From positions 1-64,000 of the forward strand of contig RDYL01000010.1 in NCBI GenBank assembly GCA_004293165.1: a stretch of DNA of 64,000 nt, given 5' to 3'. The position numbers and the translations under genes are program-made. Positions 43,471 through 53,399 of this stretch are shown here, piece after piece. Position 1 is the stretch's first letter; every line of letters starts with the position of its first letter. This DNA is from Flavobacteriia bacterium (GTDB lineage Bacteria; Bacteroidota; Bacteroidia; Flavobacteriales; Flavobacteriaceae). The notes under the pieces are model-generated. The model saw only the letters and a list, made by a program, of their open reading frames with translations, made no database searches and was not told the DNA's origin.

Positions 43471-46179
43471 TTACTCTAAGGACAACGTAATTTGTCCGTC
43501 GTCGTCTAATTCTATATTGAAATCTTGAATATCGTTTCCTTCTTCAGAAATTTCATCGGTTGCTATTTCTGGTTCGTCTAAAACTTCTTCATACGGAAGT
43601 GGATCTAATAGATTAACCTGCTTAATTTTATCCGTAGTTAATTGATTTCCTAACGCTTTGATTCCTTTTACAGCTATGAATTGTTCTAAATCAACCACTT
43701 GATTTTCTTTTTGAACTCCTTTTACTTTAGCAAAAATAACCTCAGCGACCGGACGCCAATCGGTTGAAACAATTTCTAATTGCGATTTCTCGTGTTCAGT
43801 GATGAAAATTTCCTCTTTGTTTTCGTTTTCAACTAAGAAACGTTTTACAAAATAACGGTCTTTTTCGCCACAATAATAAATACACGAAACTGGTTTATTT
43901 GAATTCCATTTTTCCAACACTATCATATCTTCTTCGAAATGCGTAGTCAATTCTGGAATAATGGTCTTCAACTTTCCGGATTGGTTCACAATCAACAAAC
44001 GATCATTTGGACGGAATTCTCCTAACAACTCACCTCTTCCATCGACATTTAAGCGTTGTACGGTATCATCAAACCAAACTTTTCTTGGACGCAAAGTTGA
44101 AATTCCTTTCTCTTTTAACTCGATTTTTTTGATTGGATATTTGGTCACCGTGTTACCACGAGAAGCTCTTCCTTTGATAGCAATGTCCGAGAAATCAACA
44201 TCCCATTTCAGTTTTTTCACGCTTCCTACTTGGCGTAATAAAATCGTAACCACTTCGGCTTCTCCATTTGGATTGGCAGAGAAATAAGACACCATTGAAC
44301 CTGGTTTTTCTTGAGTTAAATCATAAAACTTATCACGAGTTACACCCGAAACATTGAAACGTTTGATAAAAGTGGAACCATTTTTACCATCACGATACAT
44401 CATGTTGTAAATCGTTCGTTTGTCGTTTTTATCAAAAACAGCGATGTGAATAATGTCTTTTCCAACGAATTTTTTATCATCTACTTTCGCTACCATCATT
44501 TTTCCATCACGAAGGAATACAATTACATCATCGATGTCCGAACAATCGGCAACATATTCGTCTTTCTTTAAACCGGTTCCAAAGAAACCTTCTTCTTTGT
44601 TCACATATAGTTTTGTGTTTCTCAAAACTACTTTCGTTGCTTCAATATTATCAAAACTTCTTAATTCGGTTTGGCGTTCGCGCCCTTTTCCGTATTTGTC
44701 TTTTAGTTTTTGGAAGAAATCAATCGTATAATCAATAATATGATCCAAATGATATTTCACTTGTTCCATTTCGGCTTCCAATTTCGAAATCGCTTCATCG
44801 GCTTTATCCGAGTCGAAACGTGTAATACGAATCATTGGGATTTGCGTCAATTTTTGCAAATCATCGTCGTTAATATCCCGAACAAATGATTTTAAAAACG
44901 GCTCAAATCGATCATACATATATTTATACAACGATTCTCTGTCGGAATACAATTTGAAGTCAATATACATTTCTTCACGAATGAAAATCTTTTCTAACGT
45001 AGAGAAATGCCATTTATTTTCTAATTCGTCTAACTGAATTTCCAATTCGCGTTTCAGTAAATCAACCGTTCTATTGGTCGAAATTTTCAACATATCAGAA
45101 ACTCCAATAAACAATGGCTTATGATTTGCAATCACACAACCTAAAGGCGCTACCGAAGTTTCGCAAGCCGTGAACGCATACAATGCATCAATAGTTTTAT
45201 CTGGAGAAACACCAGCTGGCAAATGAATTAAAATTTCAACCTCAGCCGCCGTGTTGTCTTCAATTTTCTTAATTTTGATTTTCCCTTTTTCGTTGGCTTT
45301 CAAAATACTATCAATCAATGTTGACGTATTGGTTGAAAACGGAATTTGGGTAATCACCAACGTTTGTTTGTCTAACTGCCCAATTTTTGCACGCACACGC
45401 ACACGTCCACCACGTAATCCATCATTATAATTGGAAACATCAGCAATACCTGCGGTTGGAAAATCGGGAAATAAGGTAAAAGGTTTCCCTTTTAATATTT
45501 TGATAGAAGAATCTATTAATTCGTTAAAATTGTGTGGTAACACTTTGGTCGATAAACCTACGGCAATACCTTCTGCACCTTGTGCTAACAACAAAGGAAA
45601 CTTCACCGGAAGATTAATCGGTTCGGCACGACGACCATCGTATGACATTCCCCATTCGGTGATTTTTGGCGAATACAACACATCGTGACCAAATTTTGAA
45701 ATTCGGGCTTCGATGTATCGGGAAGCAGCGGCACTATCTCCTGTTAAGATATTTCCCCAGTTTCCTTGCATGTCGATGATTAGGTCTTTTTGACCAATTT
45801 GCACCATGGCGTCACCAATACTTGCATCTCCGTGAGGGTGATACTGCATGGTGTGCCCAACGATATTGGCTACTTTATTGTAACGACCATCATCTAACTC
45901 TTTCATGGAGTGCATAATACGACGTTGCACCGGTTTAAAACCGTCTTCAATCGCTGGAACTGCACGTTCTAGAATTACATAGGAAGCATAGTCCAAAAAC
46001 CAATCTTTGTACATTCCTGTAACTTTGGTAATGGTGTCTTCTGGGTTTTCGTTGTTTTCGTAAAAATGATGTCCCGTTGAAACACGAATATCGTCAAAAC
46101 CTTCCTCGTTAGTAGAATTGTCTTGATTATCGAAATTTTCGTCTTCGTTTGGAATGATGTTATCTTCTTCGTCTTTCAT
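43471..46179 (-). CDS. parC: DNA topoisomerase IV subunit A
   Basis: Breakage-reunion subunit of a type IIA topoisomerase that decatenates chromosomes. The 902 residues begin with an acidic segment, then YASYVILERAVPAIEDGFKPVQRRI. The catalytic tyrosine is in SAAASRYIEARIS (about 167) and a coiled-coil tower lies near 430-500. The C-terminal domain is the irregular beta-pinwheel typical of ParC, without a clear GyrA-box (QRRGG-type) motif. That and the adjacent parE favour topoisomerase IV over gyrase. The last 40 residues are very acidic. Confidence 0.92.
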   Translation of the reverse strand: MKDEEDNIIPNEDENFDNQDNSTNEEGFDDIRVSTGHHFYENNENPEDTITKVTGMYKDWFLDYASYVILERAVPAIEDGFKPVQRRIMHSMKELDDGRYNKVANIVGHTMQYHPHGDASIGDAMVQIGQKDLIIDMQGNWGNILTGDSAAASRYIEARISKFGHDVLYSPKITEWGMSYDGRRAEPINLPVKFPLLLAQGAEGIAVGLSTKVLPHNFNELIDSSIKILKGKPFTLFPDFPTAGIADVSNYNDGLRGGRVRVRAKIGQLDKQTLVITQIPFSTNTSTLIDSILKANEKGKIKIKKIEDNTAAEVEILIHLPAGVSPDKTIDALYAFTACETSVAPLGCVIANHKPLFIGVSDMLKISTNRTVDLLKRELEIQLDELENKWHFSTLEKIFIREEMYIDFKLYSDRESLYKYMYDRFEPFLKSFVRDINDDDLQKLTQIPMIRITRFDSDKADEAISKLEAEMEQVKYHLDHIIDYTIDFFQKLKDKYGKGRERQTELRSFDNIEATKVVLRNTKLYVNKEEGFFGTGLKKDEYVADCSDIDDVIVFLRDGKMMVAKVDDKKFVGKDIIHIAVFDKNDKRTIYNMMYRDGKNGSTFIKRFNVSGVTRDKFYDLTQEKPGSMVSYFSANPNGEAEVVTILLRQVGSVKKLKWDVDFSDIAIKGRASRGNTVTKYPIKKIELKEKGISTLRPRKVWFDDTVQRLNVDGRGELLGEFRPNDRLLIVNQSGKLKTIIPELTTHFEEDMIVLEKWNSNKPVSCIYYCGEKDRYFVKRFLVENENKEEIFITEHEKSQLEIVSTDWRPVAEVIFAKVKGVQKENQVVDLEQFIAVKGIKALGNQLTTDKIKQVNLLDPLPYEEVLDEPEIATDEISEEGNDIQDFNIELDDDGQITLSLE

Positions 46180-46252
46180 TTTTATGCTGAATTATTTTCA
46201 GTATATTTTTTAAGTTCAAAATCACTGCTCACTATAAACTGAACACTGAATA

Positions 46253-48109
46253 CTAATTTTTCTCTACCACATCCAACTCCACTTTCAAATTATTGATAAT
46301 AAAATCTTGTCGGTCTGGGGTGTTTTTACCCATATAAAATTCTAACAAGGTTTCAATTGAAGTGGCTTTATCTAACATCACAGGATCTAATCGAATGTCT
46401 TGCCCAATGAAATGTTTGAACTCATCTGGCGAAATTTCTCCTAATCCTTTGAATCGGGTGATTTCTGGTTTTGGCTTTAGTTTTTCAATGGCGTTTACTC
46501 GTTCTTCTTCGCTGTAGCAATAAATCGTTTCTTTTTTATTTCGCACACGGAACAAAGGTGTTTGTAAAATATACAAATGACCGTCTTTAATCAACTCAGG
46601 GAAAAACTGCAAGAAAAACGTAATCAACAACAAGCGAATGTGCATACCATCGACATCGGCATCGGTTGCAATTACGATATTGTTGTAACGTAAATCGCCC
46701 ATGTCTTCCTCAATGTTTAATGCGGCCTGTAATAAATTAAATTCTTCGTTTTCATACACAATTTTCTTGGTCATTCCATACGAGTTCAAAGGCTTACCAC
46801 GTAAACTGAAAACCGCTTGCGTATTCACATCACGACTCTTCGTAATGGAACCAGAAGCCGAATCTCCCTCGGTAATAAAAAGCGTACTTTCTAAACTTCT
46901 TGGATTTTTCGCATCGGTTAAATGCACACGACAATCGCGTAATTTTTTATTGTGAAGACTGGCTTTTTTAGCGCGGTCTTTGGCTAATTTTCTAATGCCT
47001 GATAGTTCTTTACGTTCGCGTTCGGCTTGTAAAATCTTACGCAATAACGCATCAGCAACTTCTGGATTTTTATGTAAAAAATTATCTAACTTCGTTTTGA
47101 TGAAATCATTCACAAACGAACGCACCGAAGGCCCATTCGGACCAATATCAGTAGAACCTAATTTGGTTTTGGTTTGCGATTCGAAAACAGGTTCTTCAAC
47201 CTTAACCGAAACCGCAGAAACAATCGATTTACGAATATCAGAAGCTTCAAAAGGTTTGTTGTAAAACTCTTTGATGGTTTTTACAATTGCCTCGCGAAAA
47301 GCTCCTAAATGTGTTCCTCCTTGTGTAGTATTTTGTCCATTAACAAACGAATGGTATTCTTCTGAATATTGTGACTTACTGTGTGTGATGGCTACCTCGA
47401 TATCTTCACCCAACAAATGAATCGTTGGATATACCATATCGTCTTCGTGAATGGCTTCTTGCAATAAATCTTTTAAACCGTTATCTGAAAAATACTTTTC
47501 GCCATTGTAATAAATGGTCAATCCTGTATTTAAATAACAGTAATTTTTGAGCATCTTGATGATGTACTCATTTCGGTATTTGTAGTTCTTGAAAATCGCT
47601 TCGTCGGCAATAAACGAAACTTTGGTTCCTTTACGCTTGGTTGTTTCTTGAACATCTTCTTCTAATGTTAGATTTCCGGCTGAGAATTCCGCTGCTTTTT
47701 GTTGGTTATCACGTACCGATTCTACACGGAAATAATTAGAAAGCGCATTTACGGCTTTTGTACCGACTCCATTTAAACCTACTGATTTTTTAAAGGCTTT
47801 GGAATCATATTTTCCACCCGTATTCATTTTAGAAACTACATCAACGACTTTTCCTAACGGAATGCCTCGACCGTAATCGCGCACCGTTACGAGTTTGTCT
47901 TTGATGGTAACCTCGATGGTTTTTCCTGCACCCATGACAAATTCATCGATACAGTTATCCAATACTTCTTTTAATAAAATATAAATACCATCATCGGGCG
48001 AAGAACCATCACCTAGTTTTCCGATATACATACCGGGACGCATACGAATATGTTCTTTCCAATCGAGGGAACGTATATTGTCTTCGGTATATTGATTTTG
48101 CTCTAACAT
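46253..48109 (-). CDS. parE: DNA topoisomerase IV subunit B
   Basis: ATPase subunit of topoisomerase IV. The GHKL ATP-binding site has [16 protein letters not shown] and [11 protein letters not shown], followed by [14 protein letters not shown]. The TOPRIM domain has [13 protein letters not shown] and [15 protein letters not shown] start it at ATG 48109 (618 residues, [17 protein letters not shown]); an extension to 48151 adds 14 residues without family similarity. It lies 73 nt upstream of parC on the same strand. Confidence 0.94.
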   Translation of the reverse strand: MLEQNQYTEDNIRSLDWKEHIRMRPGMYIGKLGDGSSPDDGIYILLKEVLDNCIDEFVMGAGKTIEVTIKDKLVTVRDYGRGIPLGKVVDVVSKMNTGGKYDSKAFKKSVGLNGVGTKAVNALSNYFRVESVRDNQQKAAEFSAGNLTLEEDVQETTKRKGTKVSFIADEAIFKNYKYRNEYIIKMLKNYCYLNTGLTIYYNGEKYFSDNGLKDLLQEAIHEDDMVYPTIHLLGEDIEVAITHSKSQYSEEYHSFVNGQNTTQGGTHLGAFREAIVKTIKEFYNKPFEASDIRKSIVSAVSVKVEEPVFESQTKTKLGSTDIGPNGPSVRSFVNDFIKTKLDNFLHKNPEVADALLRKILQAERERKELSGIRKLAKDRAKKASLHNKKLRDCRVHLTDAKNPRSLESTLFITEGDSASGSITKSRDVNTQAVFSLRGKPLNSYGMTKKIVYENEEFNLLQAALNIEEDMGDLRYNNIVIATDADVDGMHIRLLLITFFLQFFPELIKDGHLYILQTPLFRVRNKKETIYCYSEEERVNAIEKLKPKPEITRFKGLGEISPDEFKHFIGQDIRLDPVMLDKATSIETLLEFYMGKNTPDRQDFIINNLKVELDVVEKN

Positions 48110-48235
48110 AGACAGAATTTGGATTTTGTGCAATATAGCATTTATCTCCAAATTTTAGAAGCGAAAATCCGAGAAGTTATTGACAAAATATGGTTAAGAA
48201 GATAGAAAAAAGAGAAGGAAAAAAAGATTTTCTAA

Positions 48236-48907
48236 CTACTCATAATGTCTAAAAATCCCACTATCTGAAATTGTCCAAAGAGCTGCTTTTTGATTGGCTG
48301 CTTTTAGGGCTTGATTTGCCCAAGAATTGCAAGTATAAAATAACGAATAACTTCCGTTGGCTTCATAAAAAACGTCGTGTTTTCCGTAAACGGCTTCGGT
48401 TTCAATTTTTAAAAATTCACCTGATTTGGTTTTAAAAGATTCATTAATGAATAGAATCAACTTTTTGTAATTATCAGAAGAAATTTGAAGTTTCTTACAA
48501 GACTTACTTTCTTTCAAATCTTTGTAAAACGTTATATGCATTGCCGTTGTACTCAATCCAGAAGCAGCTTTCAAAGCTGTACTTGCTTTCAAATCTGCCC
48601 AAGTGGGCGTTTCTAAGTAAAAACCTTTATCACCCCAACCTAAAGCAACATATTGATATGTAGTATCTTTTGATTTTGTATGTTCAAATTTCAGTTGGTT
48701 TGACCAATCATAATGTTCGTTTTTAATAGGTAGAACAACATCGGTATGAACGCCATTTGTTAGAATGTAGATTGGAATTTCTTGATGGTTTTCAGCAAAA
48801 TCTTCATTTACAGAAACAAATGACAACAACGTTACGATTAACAAATACGTCAACAATGATAGAATGAAAATCGCTAAATATTTCAGCAGTTTTTTGATGA
48901 TTTTCAT
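48236..48907 (-). CDS. TIGR02117/DUF2459 family protein
   Basis: A 223-residue protein with one N-terminal membrane helix (about 9-29) and a periplasmic or extracytoplasmic domain. The family pattern is clear: IYILTNGVHTDVVLPI, YVALGWGDKGFYLETPTW, and the late FYTCNSWANQALKAANQKAALWT. The Cys and His residues in these motifs suggest a papain-like or NlpC-type fold, but activity is unproven. It is 6 nt from the preceding gene on the same strand. Confidence 0.88.
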   Translation of the reverse strand: MKIIKKLLKYLAIFILSLLTYLLIVTLLSFVSVNEDFAENHQEIPIYILTNGVHTDVVLPIKNEHYDWSNQLKFEHTKSKDTTYQYVALGWGDKGFYLETPTWADLKASTALKAASGLSTTAMHITFYKDLKESKSCKKLQISSDNYKKLILFINESFKTKSGEFLKIETEAVYGKHDVFYEANGSYSLFYTCNSWANQALKAANQKAALWTISDSGIFRHYE

Positions 48908-48913
48908 AGCTTT

Positions 48914-49579
48914 TTATTTAAACAAGTAATTACTTTCGTACTCAAAACCTTCTTTTCGTAATAACTTTCTAAAATCGGCACGAGATGGCGTTAAAACAAC
49001 GTGAAGTGTGTCGTTTTCGCTCATTTCAGTAACAAATGGAATTTTAAGTTCGGATTTTAATTTAGTAAAATCTTTTTTAGTTCCAAGTTGAGTATGACTT
49101 GCTCCAATAGTAGATAATTTCAGAATACTGGTTTGGTATTTCCCATCTACTTCCTTATTTAAAACTAACGAAGATTTATATTGTTTCGCTATTTCATTTT
49201 CTGCAAAGGAAAAAATAGTATCTAAACGTTCTATTTCGAACGTAATTGTATCGCCTTTTATAAACGTTTTATAAGCTTTACTTTCAGATTTATCATAAAC
49301 TTGATTGTTTCGAAATTCTAATTCGGGAATAGAATCCAATTCTGATTTTAAAGAGGTAATGGTTTCAATTTCTTTAATATAAGCGCATTTTGGCTCCACT
49401 ACCAAACGATGCGAATAATCCATTGTATACGTTCGAACAAACTTTTTAGGAAATTCAATTATAGCATCAACATTGGTGGGCTGGGCTTCAGAAAAATAGA
49501 TAAAACTATTTTCTATAGCAGATTCTTTACAAGATGTAAATAAAAGCGTTCCCGCTAAAAGAATTAGGTAATTTTTCAT
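48914..49579 (-). CDS. Hypothetical lipoprotein
   Basis: A 221-residue lipoprotein when started at ATG 49579 (signal MKNYLILLAGTLLFTSC, lipobox Cys17). The frame runs nine residues further upstream, but that spoils the signal peptide. No known domain is recognised. The mature sequence alternates strands and helices (FIYFSEAQPTNVDAIIEFP, then RHLVVEPKCAYIKEIETITSLK-like stretches). It is probably co-transcribed with the TIGR02117 gene 6 nt downstream. Confidence 0.75.
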   Translation of the reverse strand: MKNYLILLAGTLLFTSCKESAIENSFIYFSEAQPTNVDAIIEFPKKFVRTYTMDYSHRLVVEPKCAYIKEIETITSLKSELDSIPELEFRNNQVYDKSESKAYKTFIKGDTITFEIERLDTIFSFAENEIAKQYKSSLVLNKEVDGKYQTSILKLSTIGASHTQLGTKKDFTKLKSELKIPFVTEMSENDTLHVVLTPSRADFRKLLRKEGFEYESNYLFK

Positions 49580-49636
49580 GGTTGTTAGTTTAAAATAGCA
49601 AGACAAAACTTATGCCAAAATATTTTATAACTAAAC

Positions 49637-50389
49637 TTACCTATTTTCTTGTTTTAACCAATCGGTTTTTTTCTTAATAATTTTAATAATTACAATGGCA
49701 ATTAATAAAAATATCATACTATATAATAGAAAAGGATTTGGTGCTTCATCATTTTTTAGGTAAACCCCAACATAATCGAAAACAAAGAAAATAGCAAATA
49801 AAACAAAGATACCTGTAATCTCTTTTCGCACTACTTTTTTCCAACTTAAGGACAAATCAGCCTTTATGAAATTTTTAAAATCAGGGACAAATGCTGGTAC
49901 TTTATTAGACCAATCGGCATAAATACTTCCGAATTTATTTCTTAAAAACTGCTCCTCTGCATACATTATTCTTTCATAATATACCCAATAGGAAAGGGAG
50001 AATGCCACAACAAACCAAAAATTTCCAGATAAAATTGCGGGTCCAAGCCACATGAAATAATTTCCCACATACAAAGGATGTCTTACTAAAGAATACATTC
50101 CTTTTGTATTCAAAGTATCAGCCACTTGATTTTTTACAGTTCTACCCGAAGTGTTTTTAGGTGTAAACCCAATAACGCAAATTCTAATGAATAAGCCAAA
50201 GAGTCCAATTGCAAGACAAAACATTTCAAAATAAATCTCGTATGGGGAATTTTTTAGAAAAAAAGAATCAGGATTTAATTCTGTTTGAATAAAAAGCACA
50301 AAACCTATTACCAAAATAATGATAGGTAAAACACCTCTATATCTAAAGAGCCAAAGTCCTTGTTTTTCAAATTCTTCTTGTAATGCCAT
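49637..50389 (-). CDS. Isoprenylcysteine methyltransferase-like membrane protein
   Basis: A 250-residue integral membrane protein with about five or six helices. The motif GMYSLVRHPLYVGNYFMWLG (about 94-113) and a following ERIMYAEEQFLRNKFG are the SAM-binding signature of the ICMT/NnrU/PEMT-like family. Bacterial members are thought to methylate lipids or small isoprenoids; the substrate is not known. Another possibility is a phospholipid N-methyltransferase. It precedes the lipoprotein gene with a 57-nt gap. Confidence 0.85.
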   Translation of the reverse strand: MALQEEFEKQGLWLFRYRGVLPIIILVIGFVLFIQTELNPDSFFLKNSPYEIYFEMFCLAIGLFGLFIRICVIGFTPKNTSGRTVKNQVADTLNTKGMYSLVRHPLYVGNYFMWLGPAILSGNFWFVVAFSLSYWVYYERIMYAEEQFLRNKFGSIYADWSNKVPAFVPDFKNFIKADLSLSWKKVVRKEITGIFVLFAIFFVFDYVGVYLKNDEAPNPFLLYSMIFLLIAIVIIKIIKKKTDWLKQENR

Positions 50390-50420
50390 AGTTGAATTTA
50401 TTTTATTAGTAAACTAGATA

Positions 50421-51515
50421 TTACACATTAAATCTAAAGTGCATTACATCACCATCTTTTACAATGTATTCTTTTCCTTCTACTCTTAACTTTCCAGCTT
50501 CTTTTACTTTAGCTTCAGAACCAAAGTTAGAGAAATCTTCAAATGCAATCACTTCAGCACGGATGAATCCTTTTTCGAAATCGGTATGGATAACTCCTGC
50601 TGCTTTTGGTGCTGTATCTCCGATGTTAATAGTCCAAGCGCGAACTTCTTTAACACCAGCCGTAAAATACGTTTGTAATTTTAATAATTTATACGCTGCA
50701 CGAATTAATACAGCCGAACCTGGCTCTGTTAATCCCATGTCTTCTAAAAACACTTGACGCTCTTCGTAGCTTTCTAATTCGGTAATATCTGCTTCTGCTC
50801 CTACTGAAAGAATAATCACTTCTGCATTTTCATCTTTTACTAACTCACGAACTTGGTCAACATATTTGTTTCCGTTTACAGCTGAAGCCTCGTCTACGTT
50901 ACAAACATACAAAACAGGTTTTGTGGTGATTAATTGGAATTCTTCCATCATATCCACCTCATCTTGATTTTGAGGAACCACCGTACGAGCCGATTTTGCT
51001 TCCATCAAAGTCTCACGAATTCTATCTAACAATGCTTTTTCAGCTTGGGCTTCTTTATTTCCAGTTTTGGCAGCACGATTGGTTTTTTCCAAACGTTTTT
51101 CAACTGTTTCCAAATCTTTTAATTGCAATTCAATATCGATGGTTTCTTTATCGCGTATTGGATTTACATTACCATCAACGTGCACAATATTATCGTTATC
51201 AAAACAACGTAAAACGTGAATAATAGCATTACATTCTCTAATGTTTCCTAAGAATTGATTTCCTAAACCTTCTCCTTTACTTGCTCCTTTTACCAAACCG
51301 GCAATATCTACGATATCTACTGTTGCCATTTGAACACGCTCTGGCTTCACCAATTCCTCCAAACGAGCAATACGTGGATCTGGAACGTTTACCACACCAA
51401 TATTTGGTTCTATAGTACAAAACGGAAAGTTAGCACTCTGCGCTTTAGCGTTTGATAAACAATTAAATAAAGTTGATTTTCCAACATTTGGCAATCCTAC
51501 AATTCCTGCTTTCAT
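50421..51515 (-). CDS. ychF: Redox-regulated ATPase YchF
   Basis: Obg-like P-loop ATPase (OLA1 group) of 364 residues that binds ATP in preference to GTP and associates with ribosomes. G1 is GLPNVGKSTLFN (residues 7-18), followed by FPFCTIEPNIG, the DIAGLVKGASKGEGLGN switch II region and the ATP-specific NVDE in VLYVCNVDE. The C-terminal TGS domain begins near 280. Full length. Confidence 0.96.
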   Translation of the reverse strand: MKAGIVGLPNVGKSTLFNCLSNAKAQSANFPFCTIEPNIGVVNVPDPRIARLEELVKPERVQMATVDIVDIAGLVKGASKGEGLGNQFLGNIRECNAIIHVLRCFDNDNIVHVDGNVNPIRDKETIDIELQLKDLETVEKRLEKTNRAAKTGNKEAQAEKALLDRIRETLMEAKSARTVVPQNQDEVDMMEEFQLITTKPVLYVCNVDEASAVNGNKYVDQVRELVKDENAEVIILSVGAEADITELESYEERQVFLEDMGLTEPGSAVLIRAAYKLLKLQTYFTAGVKEVRAWTINIGDTAPKAAGVIHTDFEKGFIRAEVIAFEDFSNFGSEAKVKEAGKLRVEGKEYIVKDGDVMHFRFNV

Positions 51516-51606
51516 TCTGAATGTATTTTTTAAAAGTGCGCAAATATACTTTAATCCTAATTAGTATCAAAGTATTAAATAAAAGGAGTTCATTTAGATT
51601 GCTTAA

Positions 51607-52806
51607 TTATTCTTTAGGATTTTGCTCTTCGCTTTGAATATCTTCTTTTGCTTTTCCTAGACTTTCTATAACCGCTTTCTCTTCTGCAGTAGAAACAAAA
51701 CCTGATTCAACATCCCAATAATTCGTAAAAAAAGAAGTTTTCTTATTGATTAGAGATTTTCCTTTAAATATATTTTTATCGTTGTATTCAAAAGGCTGTT
51801 TATCGAAATCTGTAATAACCATGTGATTTTTCACTTCTATTCTTCGATCTTTTTTCTTGTAGCGTTTTTCAAAACCAATTACTTCTTTTGAATTGGCTAA
51901 ATAGTAAACATCACCATCCAATCGAAATGTGTTTTTAAATTCTAATTTATAGACTTTTCGACTAGCAAACATGCTCTCTTTATACTTTTGAAGTCTTTCT
52001 GAGGAAACATAAGAACTCAACTCAACAATTATTTTTTTATTACTATCATACACAATAATAAAATCGGATAGAATCCCTTGATATTCTGGAAATGGAACAA
52101 TTTTAATCACTAAATAATCTTCATTTGAAGGATATGTTTTAATGGAAAAATCATGTGTTTTCTTAGCACTATTATCAAGTACTTCATCTAAATATTTAAA
52201 CTGATAATAATTTTCAATAATATTGTTTAAATCATATCCTAAAATATTGGGATAAATGTCTCCATCTAAAACTCCAACGGCTCTATTTTGTTCTACTAAA
52301 ATATCTGTTTTAATATTATTTTCATTTCCAAGTATTTGAAAATTAATCAATCCATCGTTAAAAAAAACTATTTCATTATCTCGTTTATAAAACTCCCGTA
52401 AATAGATTTTTAAATTCATCGGGATTGTAATTTTATCTTTAGAATTTTCAACAATTCTCTTTAAAATTTGTTGGGGATGATCTTTTGTGACAATGAATTC
52501 TTCGAGTTGTTGTGTATTAGGCTCCATAAAGACCACATTTTCATTTTTATTTAATGTGGCTATTTTAATAACAATGGTTTTATAAGACGAATGAATAAAT
52601 TCCAAATCAGAACTTTTAGTTAAACTAACAAATGCTTTCCCGTCTTTATTAGTTAAAAATCCTTGTCGTGTTCTTAAAGCAGTTATGGTTACTTCTTCTA
52701 TAGGCAAATCTGTATCAAAATCTTTTACAATAATTGTATATTCGATACTTTGTGAGAAAACCATCGAAGAAAAAAATAAGAATAAAAAAGTAAGTTTTTT
52801 TATCAT
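51607..52806 (-). CDS. Carboxypeptidase-like regulatory domain protein
   Basis: A 399-residue exported protein with signal peptide MIKKLTFLFLFFSSMVFSQ. An N-terminal carboxypeptidase D-type regulatory domain (about 20-95, with DTDLPIEEVTITALRTRQGFLTNKDGKAFV) is followed by a long region of unknown fold. This region resembles other flavobacterial surface or periplasmic proteins, with REFYKRDNEIVFFNDGLINFQI. A Glu/Lys-rich C-terminal tail ends the protein. It may sit at the outer membrane. It is monocistronic. Confidence 0.75.
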   Translation of the reverse strand: MIKKLTFLFLFFSSMVFSQSIEYTIIVKDFDTDLPIEEVTITALRTRQGFLTNKDGKAFVSLTKSSDLEFIHSSYKTIVIKIATLNKNENVVFMEPNTQQLEEFIVTKDHPQQILKRIVENSKDKITIPMNLKIYLREFYKRDNEIVFFNDGLINFQILGNENNIKTDILVEQNRAVGVLDGDIYPNILGYDLNNIIENYYQFKYLDEVLDNSAKKTHDFSIKTYPSNEDYLVIKIVPFPEYQGILSDFIIVYDSNKKIIVELSSYVSSERLQKYKESMFASRKVYKLEFKNTFRLDGDVYYLANSKEVIGFEKRYKKKDRRIEVKNHMVITDFDKQPFEYNDKNIFKGKSLINKKTSFFTNYWDVESGFVSTAEEKAVIESLGKAKEDIQSEEQNPKE

Positions 52807-52882
52807 AAAAATTTGCTATCTATCAAATTTAACGAAAAAATGTCAAAAACACACTTCTAATCCTATTTTTTATGGCTATAAA

Positions 52883-52918
52883 ACAAAAAAGAGAACTTTC
52901 TATTGAAAATTCTCTTTG
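52883..52918 (-). terminator. Terminator after the ferredoxin gene
   Basis: AAAGAGAA / TTCTCTTT stem with a 15-nt loop, T-run on the minus strand, 20 nt past the ferredoxin stop. Confidence 0.7.
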
Positions 52919-52938
52919 ATTATTGATTTTAAAAACGA

Positions 52939-53289
52939 TTATTCGTTATGTAAAAATGATTGTCTGTTTAATAACGTTTCTTCGCTCTCCACATGATTAT
53001 CATCTGGCACACAACAATCTACTGGACAAACCGCAGCACATTGTGGTTCTTCATGAAACCCTTTACATTCGGTACATTTTCCAGGAACTATGTAATAAAT
53101 ATCATCAGAAATTGGAGTTTGAGACGCATCGGAATCAACTTCTGTTCCATCAGGTAAAATTACTTTTCCGCTTAATTTTGTACCATCTTTCCATCTCCAA
53201 TCATCAGCGCCTTCATAAATTGCTGTATTTGGACACTCAGGCTCACAAGCCCCGCAGTTGATACACTCGTCTGTTATTATAATTGCCAT
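52939..53289 (-). CDS. 4Fe-4S dicluster ferredoxin
   Basis: A 116-residue ferredoxin with two cluster-binding motifs: [12 protein letters not shown] (residues 10-21), and [13 protein letters not shown] then VCPVDCC at about 72-92. The second has a long insertion between its cysteines, typical of YfhL/Fdx-type dicluster ferredoxins. It is divergent from the acyl-CoA reductase gene, with about 110 nt between them. It may carry electrons to that or another reductase; this is inference. Confidence 0.92.
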   Translation of the reverse strand: MAIIITDECINCGACEPECPNTAIYEGADDWRWKDGTKLSGKVILPDGTEVDSDASQTPISDDIYYIVPGKCTECKGFHEEPQCAAVCPVDCCVPDDNHVESEETLLNRQSFLHNE

Positions 53290-53327
53290 GTTTGCTTTTA
53301 TGTTTAGAAATTAGAATTCAGAAAAAC

Positions 53328-53356
53328 TTGATATTCTAATATAATGATTAATTTTG
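53328..53356 (+). promoter_or_regulatory. Promoter for the acyl-CoA reductase gene
   Basis: TTG (53328-53330), 18 nt, then TAATTTTG (53349-53356), a good match to the Bacteroidota promoter, 43 nt before the ATG. Confidence 0.65.
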
Positions 53357-53361
53357 CGCTA

Positions 53362-53392
53362 CAAAAATACAATGTAAACCAAATATAAACAA
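53362..53392 (-). promoter_or_regulatory. Promoter for the ferredoxin gene
   Basis: On the minus strand, TTG (53390-53392), 20 nt, then TATTTTTG (53362-53369). It is divergent from and adjacent to the promoter for the reductase gene. Confidence 0.6.
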
Positions 53393-53399
53393 GTTACAA

